From Leishmania infantum JPCM5 (taxonomy: Eukaryota > Euglenozoa > Kinetoplastea > Trypanosomatida > Trypanosomatidae): DNA of 64,000 nucleotides. Shown piece by piece: positions 31,298 to 41,497 of this stretch. The notes beneath the pieces are model-generated. The model had not been told where the DNA came from and did not search any database. It saw only the letters and a list, made by a program, of their open reading frames with translations. The stretch spans positions 696,492 through 760,491 of the forward strand of contig NC_009410.2 in the NCBI RefSeq assembly GCF_000002875.2, given 5' to 3'. Position 1 is the first letter of the stretch. Every line of letters starts with the position of its first letter. The translations under genes and the position numbers were made by a program.

Positions 31298-33709
31298 ATG
31301 TCTGACATCTCATTTAGTGAGATAAGCCTTCATGAGGCGCCTCCCACAGCGGAGGCGACCCCGTCCAGCGCCGTGGTGCTGGGCGGCCGCACCGACCTGC
31401 ACGTTGGCGACTTTGTTGGCTTTCAGCGCATCTCGCCAAGCAAGGAGTGGAAGCTGTCCCTCGGCAAGGTGATCGCCTTACCGACGACGCTCACCGTCAA
31501 GGTCGCCCACTTCGACGCGGTTAATGAGACCACGGTGACGCAGGACCCCATCTCCGAGCAGATGGTTCGCCAGAAGGCTGCGGAGAAAGGTAAGATGGAC
31601 ATTTGGCACAACCGCGAGGCACTGCGGGAGAACCTCGCACAGGAGTCCGCAAAGGAGAAGGCCGCGACGCAGCGCCTCCTCGCCGCGCGCGACCAGACAG
31701 TGACGCGTCAGATGGCCACCGGCGATAAAGTGACGGTGTCGCTGGAGAATCTTGACAATGCCCGTCGCGGTCTCCGCGAAGTCCCGGTGAAGGAGTGGAG
31801 TTTGCTGCGCAAATCTTGCCTCCCATCCGCCGAGATTATCGGCGTGATGCGTTCCGTCATGCTCATCCTCTACGAAGACAGCGTCACTAAGTGGGAGGGC
31901 ATCCAGGAGGTGATGCACCGCGAGGATTTTATGGAGCGCATATTGAGCTGGGACTGCACTGCCACCCCCATGTCGCTGTCGCGCCGTAAGAGGATTGTTG
32001 CGTTGTGCGCCGGCAAGGATGTGGAGGGCGCTCCTTCAAAGAAGCGCCGTCGCTCAGGCGCCCGCTCGCGGTCCCCGTCCTGCCCGCTCGTAGTCGCGGC
32101 GAAGAGCTCGAACTCGAGCAACGTTGCCATACTCGACAAGAGCGTTCGCGCCTGGATCAACGCGCAGCTCAGCTGCTCTGAGGCTTCTCGCGAGCAGGAG
32201 ATGGTGATCAACAGCTGCTTCGCCGAGCAGCAGGAGCAGCGCGCGCTGCTGCGCGAGATCAACGACATGCGCGTGGGCATTTCCTTCATAGAGGTGCAGA
32301 TGCTGGAGATGAAGAATGCCATTCTCGGCATTGATGACGCGCCGAAGCCGATCATGCCGCTCGACGCGTACCCGACCGACACTGTCTTCTACAAGCGCTC
32401 CTATCCGGACGCGGACAGCCGCTTTGTGCAGGAGATCATTCTGCGCGAGGCCGTCATTCACAACTTCGGCCACATAGCCGAGGAGGATGCGGAGGGCTAC
32501 GTCCGCCTGAACCCCACCCAGGTGGAGCTCCTGCGCGATGCCGTCGTCAGCGCCAACGTGCGCCACGACGCGGAGGAGATGGAGGAGCTGCTGGCCCGAA
32601 AGGAGCGCGAAGAGCAGGAGATGGCCGAGCTCAGGAGCCGCGTCAACCAGCTGCGCAATAAAGTGTCGCTCACAGCGGAAGAGGAGGAGGAGCTGGCGCA
32701 GCTGGAGAAGCTTCTTGCCGATGCCGAGCGCCGCCACCACGCAACACTGTCCCGCATTGCTGACCTGTACGCCTGCGGCCGCGGCGCACGCGAGATCACG
32801 CTGGCCATTAAGCGTCCCGAGTTCTGCTACACCCGTCTGCACTGCAGGATGTCCGGTGACTGGGAGACGATCCTCAGCGACCCGGAGCGCTACGGCGAGA
32901 TGATTGCCGCCTTCTGCGACGATGTGTCAACCTTGCTAAACATCCCTGCCAGCTACGTGCTTGACATCGATGCCTGCTGCGGCTCTCTGCTGATCGACTT
33001 CACCGTGAAGCACAGCGGCGACCTCGACGATGAGCAGCTTCAGGATCTTGTCAACAACGGCTGCTTTTCCGCCCTCTGTATGTTCTACGAGAAGGTTACG
33101 TTCAAGAAGACGTCGCCTCTCAACACGAGCCAACAGCAGCTGGCGTACGATCTGGAGCAGCGCTTCAATGGTCCGGCGCCGATCTCCGGCATGGGCATAA
33201 AGCAGATTCTGGCAGACTACTACAACGCCGACGGCACGCTTGACGAGGAGTTCAGTGACGAGGTGAAAGCGCACATGGATTACCGCAAGGCATTCATCAC
33301 GATTCCGCCTCTCCGAGAGGACTACGACGACGTGGCTGTGCGCGGCCCCTTTGAGCAGCACGCCGAGGATGAAGGCGAGGCGCTGAGCGCGGCGGTGCCG
33401 ATGAGCATCATGGCGTCGTCGGTGGGGGGCAACCGGTACAAGGAGGAGGATGAGTCTGCCGGCGCGACACAGATGAGTATAGGTCTTACTGACACGGGGA
33501 ACGCTGCACACGATATGACGGAGTCGGCGCCAGCGACGGAGGTGTACGGCCGCAGCATAAATGGGACCGACAATGCACAGCCTGCTGTAGATGCCGCCGC
33601 TCCTGCCGCTCCTACCGTTTCTGCTCCCGCTGAGGTGAGGCGGCCCGGGGCCCCCAGCTCGGACGCGGGCAGCTTTTCCAAGTCGTCCGAAATGTCTAGG
33701 ATGGATTAG
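31298..33709 (+). CDS. dynein-stalk-like protein with a single W-repeat (family member 2)
   Basis: 803 aa; unnamed paralogue of the giant protein upstream. Shared order: a beta-rich segment with VGDFVGFQ (36-43; VGDFVAIL in the paralogue), a coiled coil (about 85-160), a dynein-stalk-like globule (about 165-290: EWSLLRKSCLPSAEIIGVMR, then SVMLILYEDSVTKWEGIQEV), a second coiled coil, then a conserved block PTDTVFYKRSYPD with REAVIHNFGHIAEEDAEGYV. A highly charged helix (about 425-500) precedes the only W-repeat, about 514-605 (RMSGDWETIL, CCGSLLIDFTVKH, FSALCMFYEK). Odd features are a basic, SR-like insertion inside the globule (KKRRRSGARSRSPS, about 248-261) and an Ala/Ser/Pro tail. ATG 31298 follows a run of A and is the first ATG after the predicted acceptor; the open frame upstream has none. 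A microtubule-binding role is inferred from the stalk-like region. Confidence 0.75.
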   Translation: MSDISFSEISLHEAPPTAEATPSSAVVLGGRTDLHVGDFVGFQRISPSKEWKLSLGKVIALPTTLTVKVAHFDAVNETTVTQDPISEQMVRQKAAEKGKMDIWHNREALRENLAQESAKEKAATQRLLAARDQTVTRQMATGDKVTVSLENLDNARRGLREVPVKEWSLLRKSCLPSAEIIGVMRSVMLILYEDSVTKWEGIQEVMHREDFMERILSWDCTATPMSLSRRKRIVALCAGKDVEGAPSKKRRRSGARSRSPSCPLVVAAKSSNSSNVAILDKSVRAWINAQLSCSEASREQEMVINSCFAEQQEQRALLREINDMRVGISFIEVQMLEMKNAILGIDDAPKPIMPLDAYPTDTVFYKRSYPDADSRFVQEIILREAVIHNFGHIAEEDAEGYVRLNPTQVELLRDAVVSANVRHDAEEMEELLARKEREEQEMAELRSRVNQLRNKVSLTAEEEEELAQLEKLLADAERRHHATLSRIADLYACGRGAREITLAIKRPEFCYTRLHCRMSGDWETILSDPERYGEMIAAFCDDVSTLLNIPASYVLDIDACCGSLLIDFTVKHSGDLDDEQLQDLVNNGCFSALCMFYEKVTFKKTSPLNTSQQQLAYDLEQRFNGPAPISGMGIKQILADYYNADGTLDEEFSDEVKAHMDYRKAFITIPPLREDYDDVAVRGPFEQHAEDEGEALSAAVPMSIMASSVGGNRYKEEDESAGATQMSIGLTDTGNAAHDMTESAPATEVYGRSINGTDNAQPAVDAAAPAAPTVSAPAEVRRPGAPSSDAGSFSKSSEMSRMD

Positions 33710-34456
33710 TTGTGAACCAAGCTCGGCTCTGCTGCCGCCGCAGCTGAAGCTGAGGTGTGGGCTGTTTCGTGCGGGGCTGCCGAGAATGGGGTGGCGCCTG
33801 CCTACTCCAGCACCAAGGCATCTTCTGCCGTAACCTTGTCTACGTCGTCGTCCGCGTCAGGGAAGTTTTTCAAAGTGGCTACGATGAGAGCCACACCGTA
33901 GGAAAACGTTTCGGGCGAACTCTAGCCATCGCACGGAGACCTAAGAAAGGAAAGCAAGAAACAGCAGCGCTCGAGAGACTACAGTAGTGCGGACGGCCAT
34001 CGGCTGTACGAGTGACCAGTGTGCGCGAAGGAAAGCCAGTTTTGATGCCTCATGGCGGATTCGCTTTTCCGTGTGATTGGTTGTGCCTGTTTCGAGGGAT
34101 GATCTGCGTGTTTATGACGGCTTGTCTGTCTCTGCCCATGCGCGCCGTCGTCTCTCTCTCTCTATCTGTCTGCCTGTATTGGTGTGCATGCGCATGCGTG
34201 TGCGTGTCGTCGTTTTCGTTGTCTTGTCTGTTTTTTTTTCTTTTTGGTAGTTTCTCCCTCTCTCCTGTATCGGTGATTTCACTTCTCTCGTCTCTTTAGC
34301 CCCTTTTCGTCTCATCGATGCCTCGCGTGAGCCTTCGTCGCTCTCCTTTTCTTTTTGTTTGTTGTTTGCCCATCTCCTACGGTCGGTGCTGTGTCTGGTG
34401 TCTTCTCCTCCCCTCCTGCTTGTGGCGAACCCACCCCACGCGCCACAGGAAAGAGA

Positions 34457-34461
<5 letters not shown>

Positions 34462-34492
<31 letters not shown>
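34462..34492. repeat. (AC)n microsatellite
   Basis: About 31 bp of uninterrupted AC dinucleotides in the spacer upstream of the retroposon-like block. Confidence 0.95.
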
Positions 34493-34493
<1 letters not shown>

Positions 34494-34799
34494 CACCGCT
34501 GAACGACTGACGGAGCCCTGTATTAGCACATTTTGGACTCCCTTTCTTGCCGCTTTCCTCTCCTCCACATGCACCTGTCTTTTGTGTGCTTTTCTTTCTT
34601 GTTTCCCGGACTTTAGAGGGCAACTTTCACTTTGTCGATGAGAGCACACCGACACTCGTGGCCGTCGTCGTCCGTCTTTTGGTGGTGTTGCCGTCGTGAC
34701 GGTCATGGCTAGGCCCCTCTTTCGCCTCTTCCCTCCCTACACGTCTCCTTCTACCTGTGCCCGTGTACGTGCCTGTGTGCGAAACCACGTTTCTATTTT

Positions 34800-36130
34800 G
34801 ATTGTTGCTCAAGTGGCGTCCCCCCTCTGATAATGCTAGCCATCTCACCGTGCTATCGAGGCCCAGCGCACGCTCTGTGGGGGAGGCCAAGAGACTGCAG
34901 CCTGCCCTCGGGTATTGGTTACGGACTCTTGGTGCCGGCGGACAGGTCTGGACTGGCGCTGTGCCAAAGAGAACTGCGACCATGATCGAGTTTGTGCCAT
35001 CTCACTCCGAGCTGTGCCGACAATCCAACAGATGTACGTGTCCACGTAGCGATATGATCTTGCAAGCAATGCTCTGATGGCGCACACCTCACCCGCGCAG
35101 CATGTAGCTTCCCCCATCGGATGCCCATCGCTACCCCTCTATGCCCCCGCTCAGATCGACAAGCTATGAATTCTTTGTGCGCAGGTACACGTCTATCCAC
35201 TGGCCCCTTTCGCTTGGGCACGCCCGCGCTTGTCAGAGGCGTGCGGATGCAGGAGAGGGTGGTATGCCCCCCCCCTCCTCCCCGCTTCCGCAGACTCATA
35301 GCAGCGTCCCGCCTGCCGCGGCACATGCGGGCAAGCCATCCCGACACGCCCCCGAGGCAACGAAGGAAATGACAGATGCAGGCAGCGAGCCTCCCCTTAC
35401 GACAACACCACCGTCCTGGAACAGGCCCCGGGATGCAGAAGTGTGAGCACTGTGCGCAGAGGCTGCCATCCACAGCTGTAACGGTGTGCCACATCCGGCC
35501 ACGGCATTCGGAGGGCAGAAGAGCGCGGACGATGGAAAAGGCGGGAAGCGATGCACACTGACCAATCTCATAGTGAGCGTGTGCGAGGCATGCGGCATCT
35601 CCTACATCCGACCAGTCAGCACTGATGGGGCACAGATGCGGGAAGCATGACTAGAGCTTCCCCGAGTAGCACCATCGAGTCCTCCAGACTCCAGCGCTGA
35701 GAGTCTCCACGTCATACTGCGACATGCCACGGCTTGAAGCAACAAAAAGAGAGACATGAAACACAGACAGGGTGTAAAGGGTCTCAGAGGGTCCTGGCGT
35801 GAGGCTGACCGACTTCCTCCCTGAGCTCATCCGGCATGCACCTGGACCACGCCCTGCTGTCTGCACGATGGGACACCACCGTCTCCGCCGTCGAGCCGGA
35901 CCCTGAAGGCGTCCCGCCTGGACCGCGGCATTCAGTTCACCCGGGTCTTTGTGTGGCGCCGATCATGCGGCACGCATCGGAAAAAGGAACGAGGAAGGAC
36001 TACAGGAGTCCGTACGACACATGGCCCGATTCGAAGGCAGACGGTTCGTCCTAGACGACCCGGATGTAGCAGTAGGGGAGCGCCGGCAGATGAGCTGTGG
36101 CTGTATGCGTCTATTAACTGGCGAGCTCGT
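34800..36130 (+). mobile_element. degenerate ingi/L1Tc-related retroposon remnant (DIRE/SIDER type)
   Basis: About 1.3 kb of mixed-composition DNA between low-complexity spacers, with many short broken frames on the + strand. At 35442-35507 one frame encodes a C-x2-C-x12-H-x4-H finger (CEHC ... HIRPRH), the spacing expected of the C-terminal zinc fingers of trypanosomatid ingi/L1Tc LINEs. About 75 nt on, in another frame, lies a second CxxC (VCEACGISYIRP), as if a frameshift separated two fingers. No intact reverse transcriptase or endonuclease is visible. Family knowledge: Leishmania genomes keep only decayed DIREs and short SIDERs of this clade. Borders are approximate and element identity is inferred. 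Confidence 0.45.
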
Positions 36131-37672
36131 GGGAGAATGACACGCTCGAGGAAACACAGATATTTAAACGTGTATGTATATATCGAGTAGCATCCCGTTC
36201 CCACCTTTTGCCCGCCGTTTCGCAATGAGTTGAAAGAGATTGCCATCCTCATCACCAGAATGCCTCCCCCCTCCCTCTCTCTCGCTCGCTGTTGTACTAC
36301 GCGTTGTTTGTCTGCTGTTCTTTTTCTGTGTGTGTGCGTGGGTGGGTGGGTGCCTGTCACCTCTCTCTACATTGTTCGCCGTACATCCGAGTCTGCGCAT
36401 GCGTGCTGTATGATGAGGCGCAGGCCATGTTTTCACTACATTGTCGTCCTCGTCCCTCCCCTTCCATTCTCTAAGTCCGTCTGTAGGAGGGAATGCCTTT
36501 GTGTTGGCGCGCAGCAACAGCGTGGACACAGCCCACAGGGTGTGATGGCAGGGGCCGCGGGCGATAGTAACATTTTCTGTTGATGTTCTTCCTTGCGGTA
36601 CATGAAAGGCGTATTTACTTATATAGGTGCGTGTGTGTGTGTCTTTCTTTGTTTCTCTTCCTGTGTGTGCGTTTCCATTCCTGTACCACCGGTCACTAAG
36701 ACCTCCCCTCCCCTCTCTTCTCTTTTCAGTGTGTGTGTGTGGTGTTGCTGGTGGGGGGAGGCGACTTTTTCTGTCGGCATCTCTCTCTATTATTTATTTT
36801 CTTATGCCTGTCTCTCTTTCTCTGTGCGTGCGTGTGCGTGTGTATGTGTATGTGCGTCTCTTTCTCTCTAAACTTCCTGCACCCCTCATTTTTCAACCTT
36901 CACTGGCTCCACGCGCCGAACAGAAAGAAAAAAGAATTTATGGGCTGCCCGTGCTTCTCTTTCGCTCACCGTGCCGCCAACCGCGCGCGCCTCAGCAATA
37001 AGCGACCTCGACGCGACGCACTGGGAGGAGTTCGCGAGGGAAAGGGAGAGGAGAGAGAGCACAAGGACGCAAGTTCCCCTATTTGTTTGTGTGACCATCC
37101 TGGGCCCCTAACTCTCTCTCTTGCCCCCTCCCCTCGCAAGTGCCTGTCTTCTCCCCCTCGCCTTCCCCTCCCCTTGAATGTGAGGTGTGTCGAGAGGGTT
37201 GCGCACGATGAGCATATGGATTGTGTGTCGTTTTGGTTGCTCTCTTCTTTGCGGTTTCCTGTGGCTGATGCGTTGCTGTTTTTTTGGTGTAGTTTGTTTG
37301 TGTCCCCATTTCGCCGTCGGGGTGCGCCCCTTCTCGAGGTTGTTTGGCAAACACGCATACGGCACGCACGTACGTACGTACACGCATAGTTTTGTACTCA
37401 ACGCTGTCAATCGCTACAGCGTCGACCTCTCCACACACCCGACTGCCGTGCGCGCAACGTGTAATCTCAGCAGAATAGAAGCGTTCCCCCACCTCCTTCC
37501 TTGTGTAAGTATGAGTGTTGCCAGTATATAAAAATCCATGCATATTGTAAATATGTATAGGTAGGTATATACGCGTGTGTATGCATATGCATATGCATAT
37601 GCATGTATATATATGTGTGTGATGATTAGCTCTCCCTCTTTTTGTTTGTTTGAGTGATCCTCTTCTGTTTGC

Positions 37673-37673
<1 letters not shown>

Positions 37674-37703
<30 letters not shown>
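37674..37703. repeat. (AC)n microsatellite
   Basis: About 30 bp of AC dinucleotides. An AT-rich GCATAT/TATA stretch lies just before it at about 37,575-37,615. Confidence 0.95.
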
Positions 37704-37707
<4 letters not shown>

Positions 37708-38792
37708 CGAAGCCGTGAGCCCCAAACAAATTTCTTCGGTTTGATATCCTTCCCTCTCTCCTCCCTCCCCCCTTGAAAAAAAAAACAAAGGAAAATTTAG
37801 GCCGACAAAAAAAGGAAACCGGGCGAATAAAAGGCCCACACGCGTTCCGGAGCGTTGTAGATCAGCAGCACACTATGCGCACATGTACTTCTCTTTTTTT
37901 TTTGTAAAGTTGCGTTGCCCGTTGGCAGGAGAAGAAGAGGGCCAGTGCGGCTCACGGGGTGAGAGGGGGGGGCGAGGAAAAGGCGGAGCCTTCTCCCTCC
38001 TCCTCGTGGTGACATCGACGAGATGAGCAAGAGAGGATGTCACGAAAGGTTGTGCTGGGAGAAGGGGGTGGGATTCAGGGAGGAGAGGGGAAGGTCCAGA
38101 CTTTGGTTCTCCTGCCTTGATGACCGAACGCAATTGCCATCACCTGTGTGGGCTTTGGAGGCACTTCTCCAACGCTCCTCCCCTCACGCCCCGCTCCGCT
38201 GCCAGAGACTTTGACGGCTTTATCCCCGTCCCTCACTCTCGCTAGGCCACCGCGCCAGCTTCGATGGGCACCTTCCACCCATTACATCCCCCTCCTCGTC
38301 ACCGAGGCGCAAGTGAGGAGGTATACATGAGCAAACACTAAACAAAAGAAGAGAAGATGCATTCTTGCTCGTCTCGGTGCTCGTGTCGTCGCCAGCTGTG
38401 CAGTTTATCGCGCTCCAGTTCTATCCTTCTATCCCTTTGTCGGCTCTGTTTTCTGTTGGTGTCTTCGCGTGTGTGCACATGAGCCACCGCATCAAAGAAG
38501 TGTTCGGGGTGGTGGGGGGTGACTCACGCCACGGCGCCTCCTTTCCAAGGTTTTGGCTGCTGCTGCTGCAGCAACAGCTGCGGCTCGCTCTCTCCCTTTC
38601 TTTGTCACGGCGCTGGGTGGCCATAATTCGCTTCCTCCACTTCGCCCATCATCACGGAAACGTACGACAACTAACAAGCAGATAAACAACGAATAAAGCG
38701 CACACGATTACCGTCATTACCCGCCATCATCGCTGCCACTACCTCATAGGCAAAGCCGAGCACAGCACTCTCGAAGGAGCAGACTAGGTCAC

Positions 38793-40091
38793 ATGCTCAC
38801 TCGACGACTTATAACGCAGCGCCGCCTTCGCAAGGCGTGCCGTGGGGGGCTCGACGGGCTCGCCGGCGCACCTGTTGCTTCGTGTAGCTCTTTGCAATGG
38901 TACAGCACCGGCGCCTGCGCTCGCTCCCCACACAACAAAGGTGCCGGCTTCCCCACCACTGCTCTCCGGTGTGTCTTGAGTCACTACGACGCGTGCCGTG
39001 CCCCCATCGTGACCGCTTCGCCGATACGATCGAGTGCGACCTTCAGTTGCGCCTTGTCTGGGAGCTGGCGGCACGCCTCCAACACCGCCCGCAGCGGCGG
39101 CAAAGACATGGACATCGTGGATCAGGAGAAGCCGATTCACATCCGTGTTGCGGAGCAGAGGGATAGCCAAATCTACACGTACAGCGAGTACGTTGAGAAG
39201 CACGAGTTGGAGGAGCGAGCGGGGCGGACGATAAGCGAGGCCGTGGATGAGATGCGCGACAACCCCGTGTGGATGCTGTGGGCGCTGGGATTTCTGACGC
39301 TCGGTGTCGTGACCGTCGTCATATCGATTCGGATACGCCGGGAACAGATGCGCTTTGACCCAAAACTGCGCGCGGTGAAATCCTTCGACAGCCCAGAGGG
39401 GCCCAGCATCGGTGGGCCGTTCAGCTTGGTGGACGTCAAGACGGGAAAGCGTGTCACGGATGTGGACATGAAGGGCAAGTGGCTGTACATATACTTTGGG
39501 TTCACGAACTGCCCTGACGTGTGCCCGGAGGAGATGGCGAAGATGGCCCGCGTCATCAAGCACCTCGACAAGAAGGTCGGAAAAGACTACTGGCAGCCCA
39601 TCTTTATCTCCCTCGACCCGAAGCGCGACACGCCGGCGAAGATACGAGAGTACTTGAGCGACTTCTCTCCACGCATCATGGGCCTGGTGGGGACGCAGGC
39701 CGAGGTCGAGGCGGCGGCCCGGCAGTACCGCGTCTACTTCGCCATCCCAGATGAGGAGGCCATGTCCGAGGACGACTACCTGGTGGACCATTCCATCATC
39801 ATGTACCTCATCGACCCCGAGGGGCGCTTCTCCGACTACACCACGAAGGAGTTCCAGTGGTTTGAGAGCTACAGCAAGCTGCTGCGCCGCATGATGGACT
39901 ACGAGCGGCATAAAGCGACAGTGGAGCAGCAGCGTGCGCAGCGCGGTGAGGCCCCGCTGACAGATGGAGAGGCACCTGCCAACTTGGAGATTGCGAATTT
40001 GGCGTCGATGCTCGACAACGCCGAAGCCAAGGCGATGGAGGAGGAGGCGCTGCATCATCAGCCGAAGGGTTTGTCGTCGCTTCGATCATGA
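38793..40091 (+). CDS. SCO1: SCO1/SenC copper chaperone of cytochrome c oxidase
   Basis: 432 aa. SCO1 is an inner mitochondrial membrane protein that delivers copper to the CuA site of COX2. The N-terminus (MLTRRLITQRRLRKACRGG) is Arg-rich without acidic residues, as in a mitochondrial presequence; the targeting part seems long, to about residue 100. One transmembrane helix follows near 158-180 (VWMLWALGFLTLGVVTVVIS). The thioredoxin-like domain has the copper-binding CPDVC (C240 and C244, in FGFTNCPDVCPEE) and the third ligand H333 (DYLVDHSIIMYLID), plus IFISLDPKRDTP. All three ligands are present, so it should bind copper. A charged C-terminal tail of about 60 residues extends beyond the usual end. 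It lies inside the W-repeat family cluster with no evident functional link. Confidence 0.95.
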   Translation: MLTRRLITQRRLRKACRGGLDGLAGAPVASCSSLQWYSTGACARSPHNKGAGFPTTALRCVLSHYDACRAPIVTASPIRSSATFSCALSGSWRHASNTARSGGKDMDIVDQEKPIHIRVAEQRDSQIYTYSEYVEKHELEERAGRTISEAVDEMRDNPVWMLWALGFLTLGVVTVVISIRIRREQMRFDPKLRAVKSFDSPEGPSIGGPFSLVDVKTGKRVTDVDMKGKWLYIYFGFTNCPDVCPEEMAKMARVIKHLDKKVGKDYWQPIFISLDPKRDTPAKIREYLSDFSPRIMGLVGTQAEVEAAARQYRVYFAIPDEEAMSEDDYLVDHSIIMYLIDPEGRFSDYTTKEFQWFESYSKLLRRMMDYERHKATVEQQRAQRGEAPLTDGEAPANLEIANLASMLDNAEAKAMEEEALHHQPKGLSSLRS

Positions 40092-40876
40092 GCCCATCAA
40101 GCACGTCAGCAACTCCCCCCTCCCCCCAAAAGGAAGAGGGCAAACCTTTGCTAAGCTGGCAGACAAATCTACACAAACGTGGTGCGTTGATGCGGATGAG
40201 ACGAATCAAATTGAGTGCCCTCAAAGATGCACTGCGCGCCATTCGCACGTGCGCTTGTTGTGTGTGTGCCGTGTCAGAGGTGGATGCGTTGCCGTCATCT
40301 CATCGCACGTGATGACGAAAACCAAAAACAAAAAGCGCACACACAGAGAGAGGCGGGCAAAGGGACGCATGCGCGTGTGGCCGTCGTGTTCTTCGGTGCA
40401 CACGTCTCTCTCTTGATGAGCGCATGTGTGTGTGTGTGTGTGTGTGCCGGAGGGCGAGTGTGGGCATAGGTCTTCTCCCCCCCTCTCCCACCGTGGTTCA
40501 TCTCACCTCTTCTTCATCCCAACAGTTAGACTCCCTCTTCGTCTCCGTTCTACCCTCTTTGTGGATCATTTTCTTTTTTTTTGCTGTCTTGCCTCGCTCT
40601 CCACTTCCAGTGTGCCGATTGCGCTCCCACACTCGTTCGCTCTACTTTGTGACGTTTCCTCTCCCCCTCACCGCCCCCCTCCAAACACACACACACACAC
40701 ACCCTTTCCCTTTTTCTTCTGGCAGCAACACGCTGCCGCTCTGTTCGTTCAACAGGTCTCTCCACACATCGTACCGCCACTTCTAATACTCATCATACTC
40801 TTTCCATCATTGCTAACGCTTCGGTTCCGTCTCTGTTCCTCCACTCCTTTGCATACCCCACGAACACCACATAACG
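40092..40876. other. intergenic region
   Basis: No gene is seen. It has a (TG)n run at 40425-40446 and a CA run at about 40685-40701, then the pyrimidine tract of the next acceptor. Confidence 0.7.
40702..40725 (+). promoter_or_regulatory. predicted spliced-leader acceptor for the 206-aa W-domain gene
   Basis: CCCTTTCCCTTTTTCTTCTGGCAG with AG at 40724-40725. No ATG lies between it and the start at 40877. Confidence 0.6.
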
Positions 40877-41497
40877 ATGTCCCGCCGTGAGAGCTGTATC
40901 TGGCACCCGATGCCCGAGGAGGTGCGCCGTTCCTCCGTCCAGTCGCGCCGCGCGTCGCTGGCAGCCGGTCGTCGCAAGAGCTTGAACGTGAGCGGGCCTG
41001 ACTGGGACGTGGAGGCCCCGCCGACCCCGTACTACGGCGACTACAGCGCGCGTGGGAACGCGGCGGAGGCGCACACCTCGCGCGAGGCCGCTGCGCCACT
41101 GGCGGAGCCCTCCAAGAAGTTGCAGCAGGCCGATGAGGCGGCTTGCGGGGAGGCGTCGCCGGGCACGGTTGTGGTTTCGTCGAAGCCGATGGAAGACGAG
41201 GCGGCCTTCCGCATAAGTCGCACTCGCCACACGGTGCGCTTCCATGGCGAAAAGTGGGCGAAGGTGCTTCGCAAGCGCCACGCCGAGATCGCGGCATGCT
41301 TCATGGAGGACATCAAGGACGGCGCGTCTGTCATGGCCGATGAGGCGAAGCGGCTCAAGATCAGAATGAGCGACTGTATGGAGGTGACGTTCGTCACGTA
41401 CAGCGGCAGCCGTGCACGCCAAAAAGCGATCCACCTGGCGCTCCAGAATTACAGCTTCCCCAAGACTTGCCAGCGGTACACGAGCTTTGAGGCGTGA
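40877..41497 (+). CDS. small single W-domain protein (family member 3)
   Basis: 206 aa; no established name. The C-terminal half (about 112-206) is one copy of the W-repeat of the giant protein: TVRFHGEKWAKVLRKRHAEI, then ACFMEDIKDG, a strand MEVTFVTYS in place of GSLIVDF, and a close of YSFPKTCQRYTSF in place of YPxVWALY. The closing W is lost. The N-terminal half is unlike its relatives: Arg/Ser-rich with four R-R-x-S motifs (serines 6, 20, 27 and 35), a basophilic (PKA-type) kinase consensus, followed by an Ala/Glu-rich linker. There is no stalk-like region, signal peptide or membrane segment. The ATG at 40877 is the first after the predicted acceptor. It may bind the same partner as the large repeats under phosphorylation control; this is inference. 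Confidence 0.75.
   Translation: MSRRESCIWHPMPEEVRRSSVQSRRASLAAGRRKSLNVSGPDWDVEAPPTPYYGDYSARGNAAEAHTSREAAAPLAEPSKKLQQADEAACGEASPGTVVVSSKPMEDEAAFRISRTRHTVRFHGEKWAKVLRKRHAEIAACFMEDIKDGASVMADEAKRLKIRMSDCMEVTFVTYSGSRARQKAIHLALQNYSFPKTCQRYTSFEA

Larger units (their letters stand above)
33710..38792. other. long intergenic region (5.1 kb)
   Basis: No intact gene is supported. The first ~190 nt continue in the frame of the upstream gene with coding-like composition after two stops. About 34,800-36,130 holds a probable retroposon remnant. The rest is T/C-rich with CA and AT microsatellites and should include a long 3' UTR and the SCO1 leader. Confidence 0.65.

Noticed and set aside
33707..33902. Stop-codon readthrough at the end of the 803-aa gene
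   Set aside because: Two in-frame stops (TAG, then TGA two codons on) make readthrough unlikely; a decayed tail is a simpler view.
38784..40058. 424-codon minus-strand open frame opposite SCO1
   Set aside because: The plus frame has a transmembrane helix, CPDVC and the His ligand of SCO1; the minus frame has no domain.
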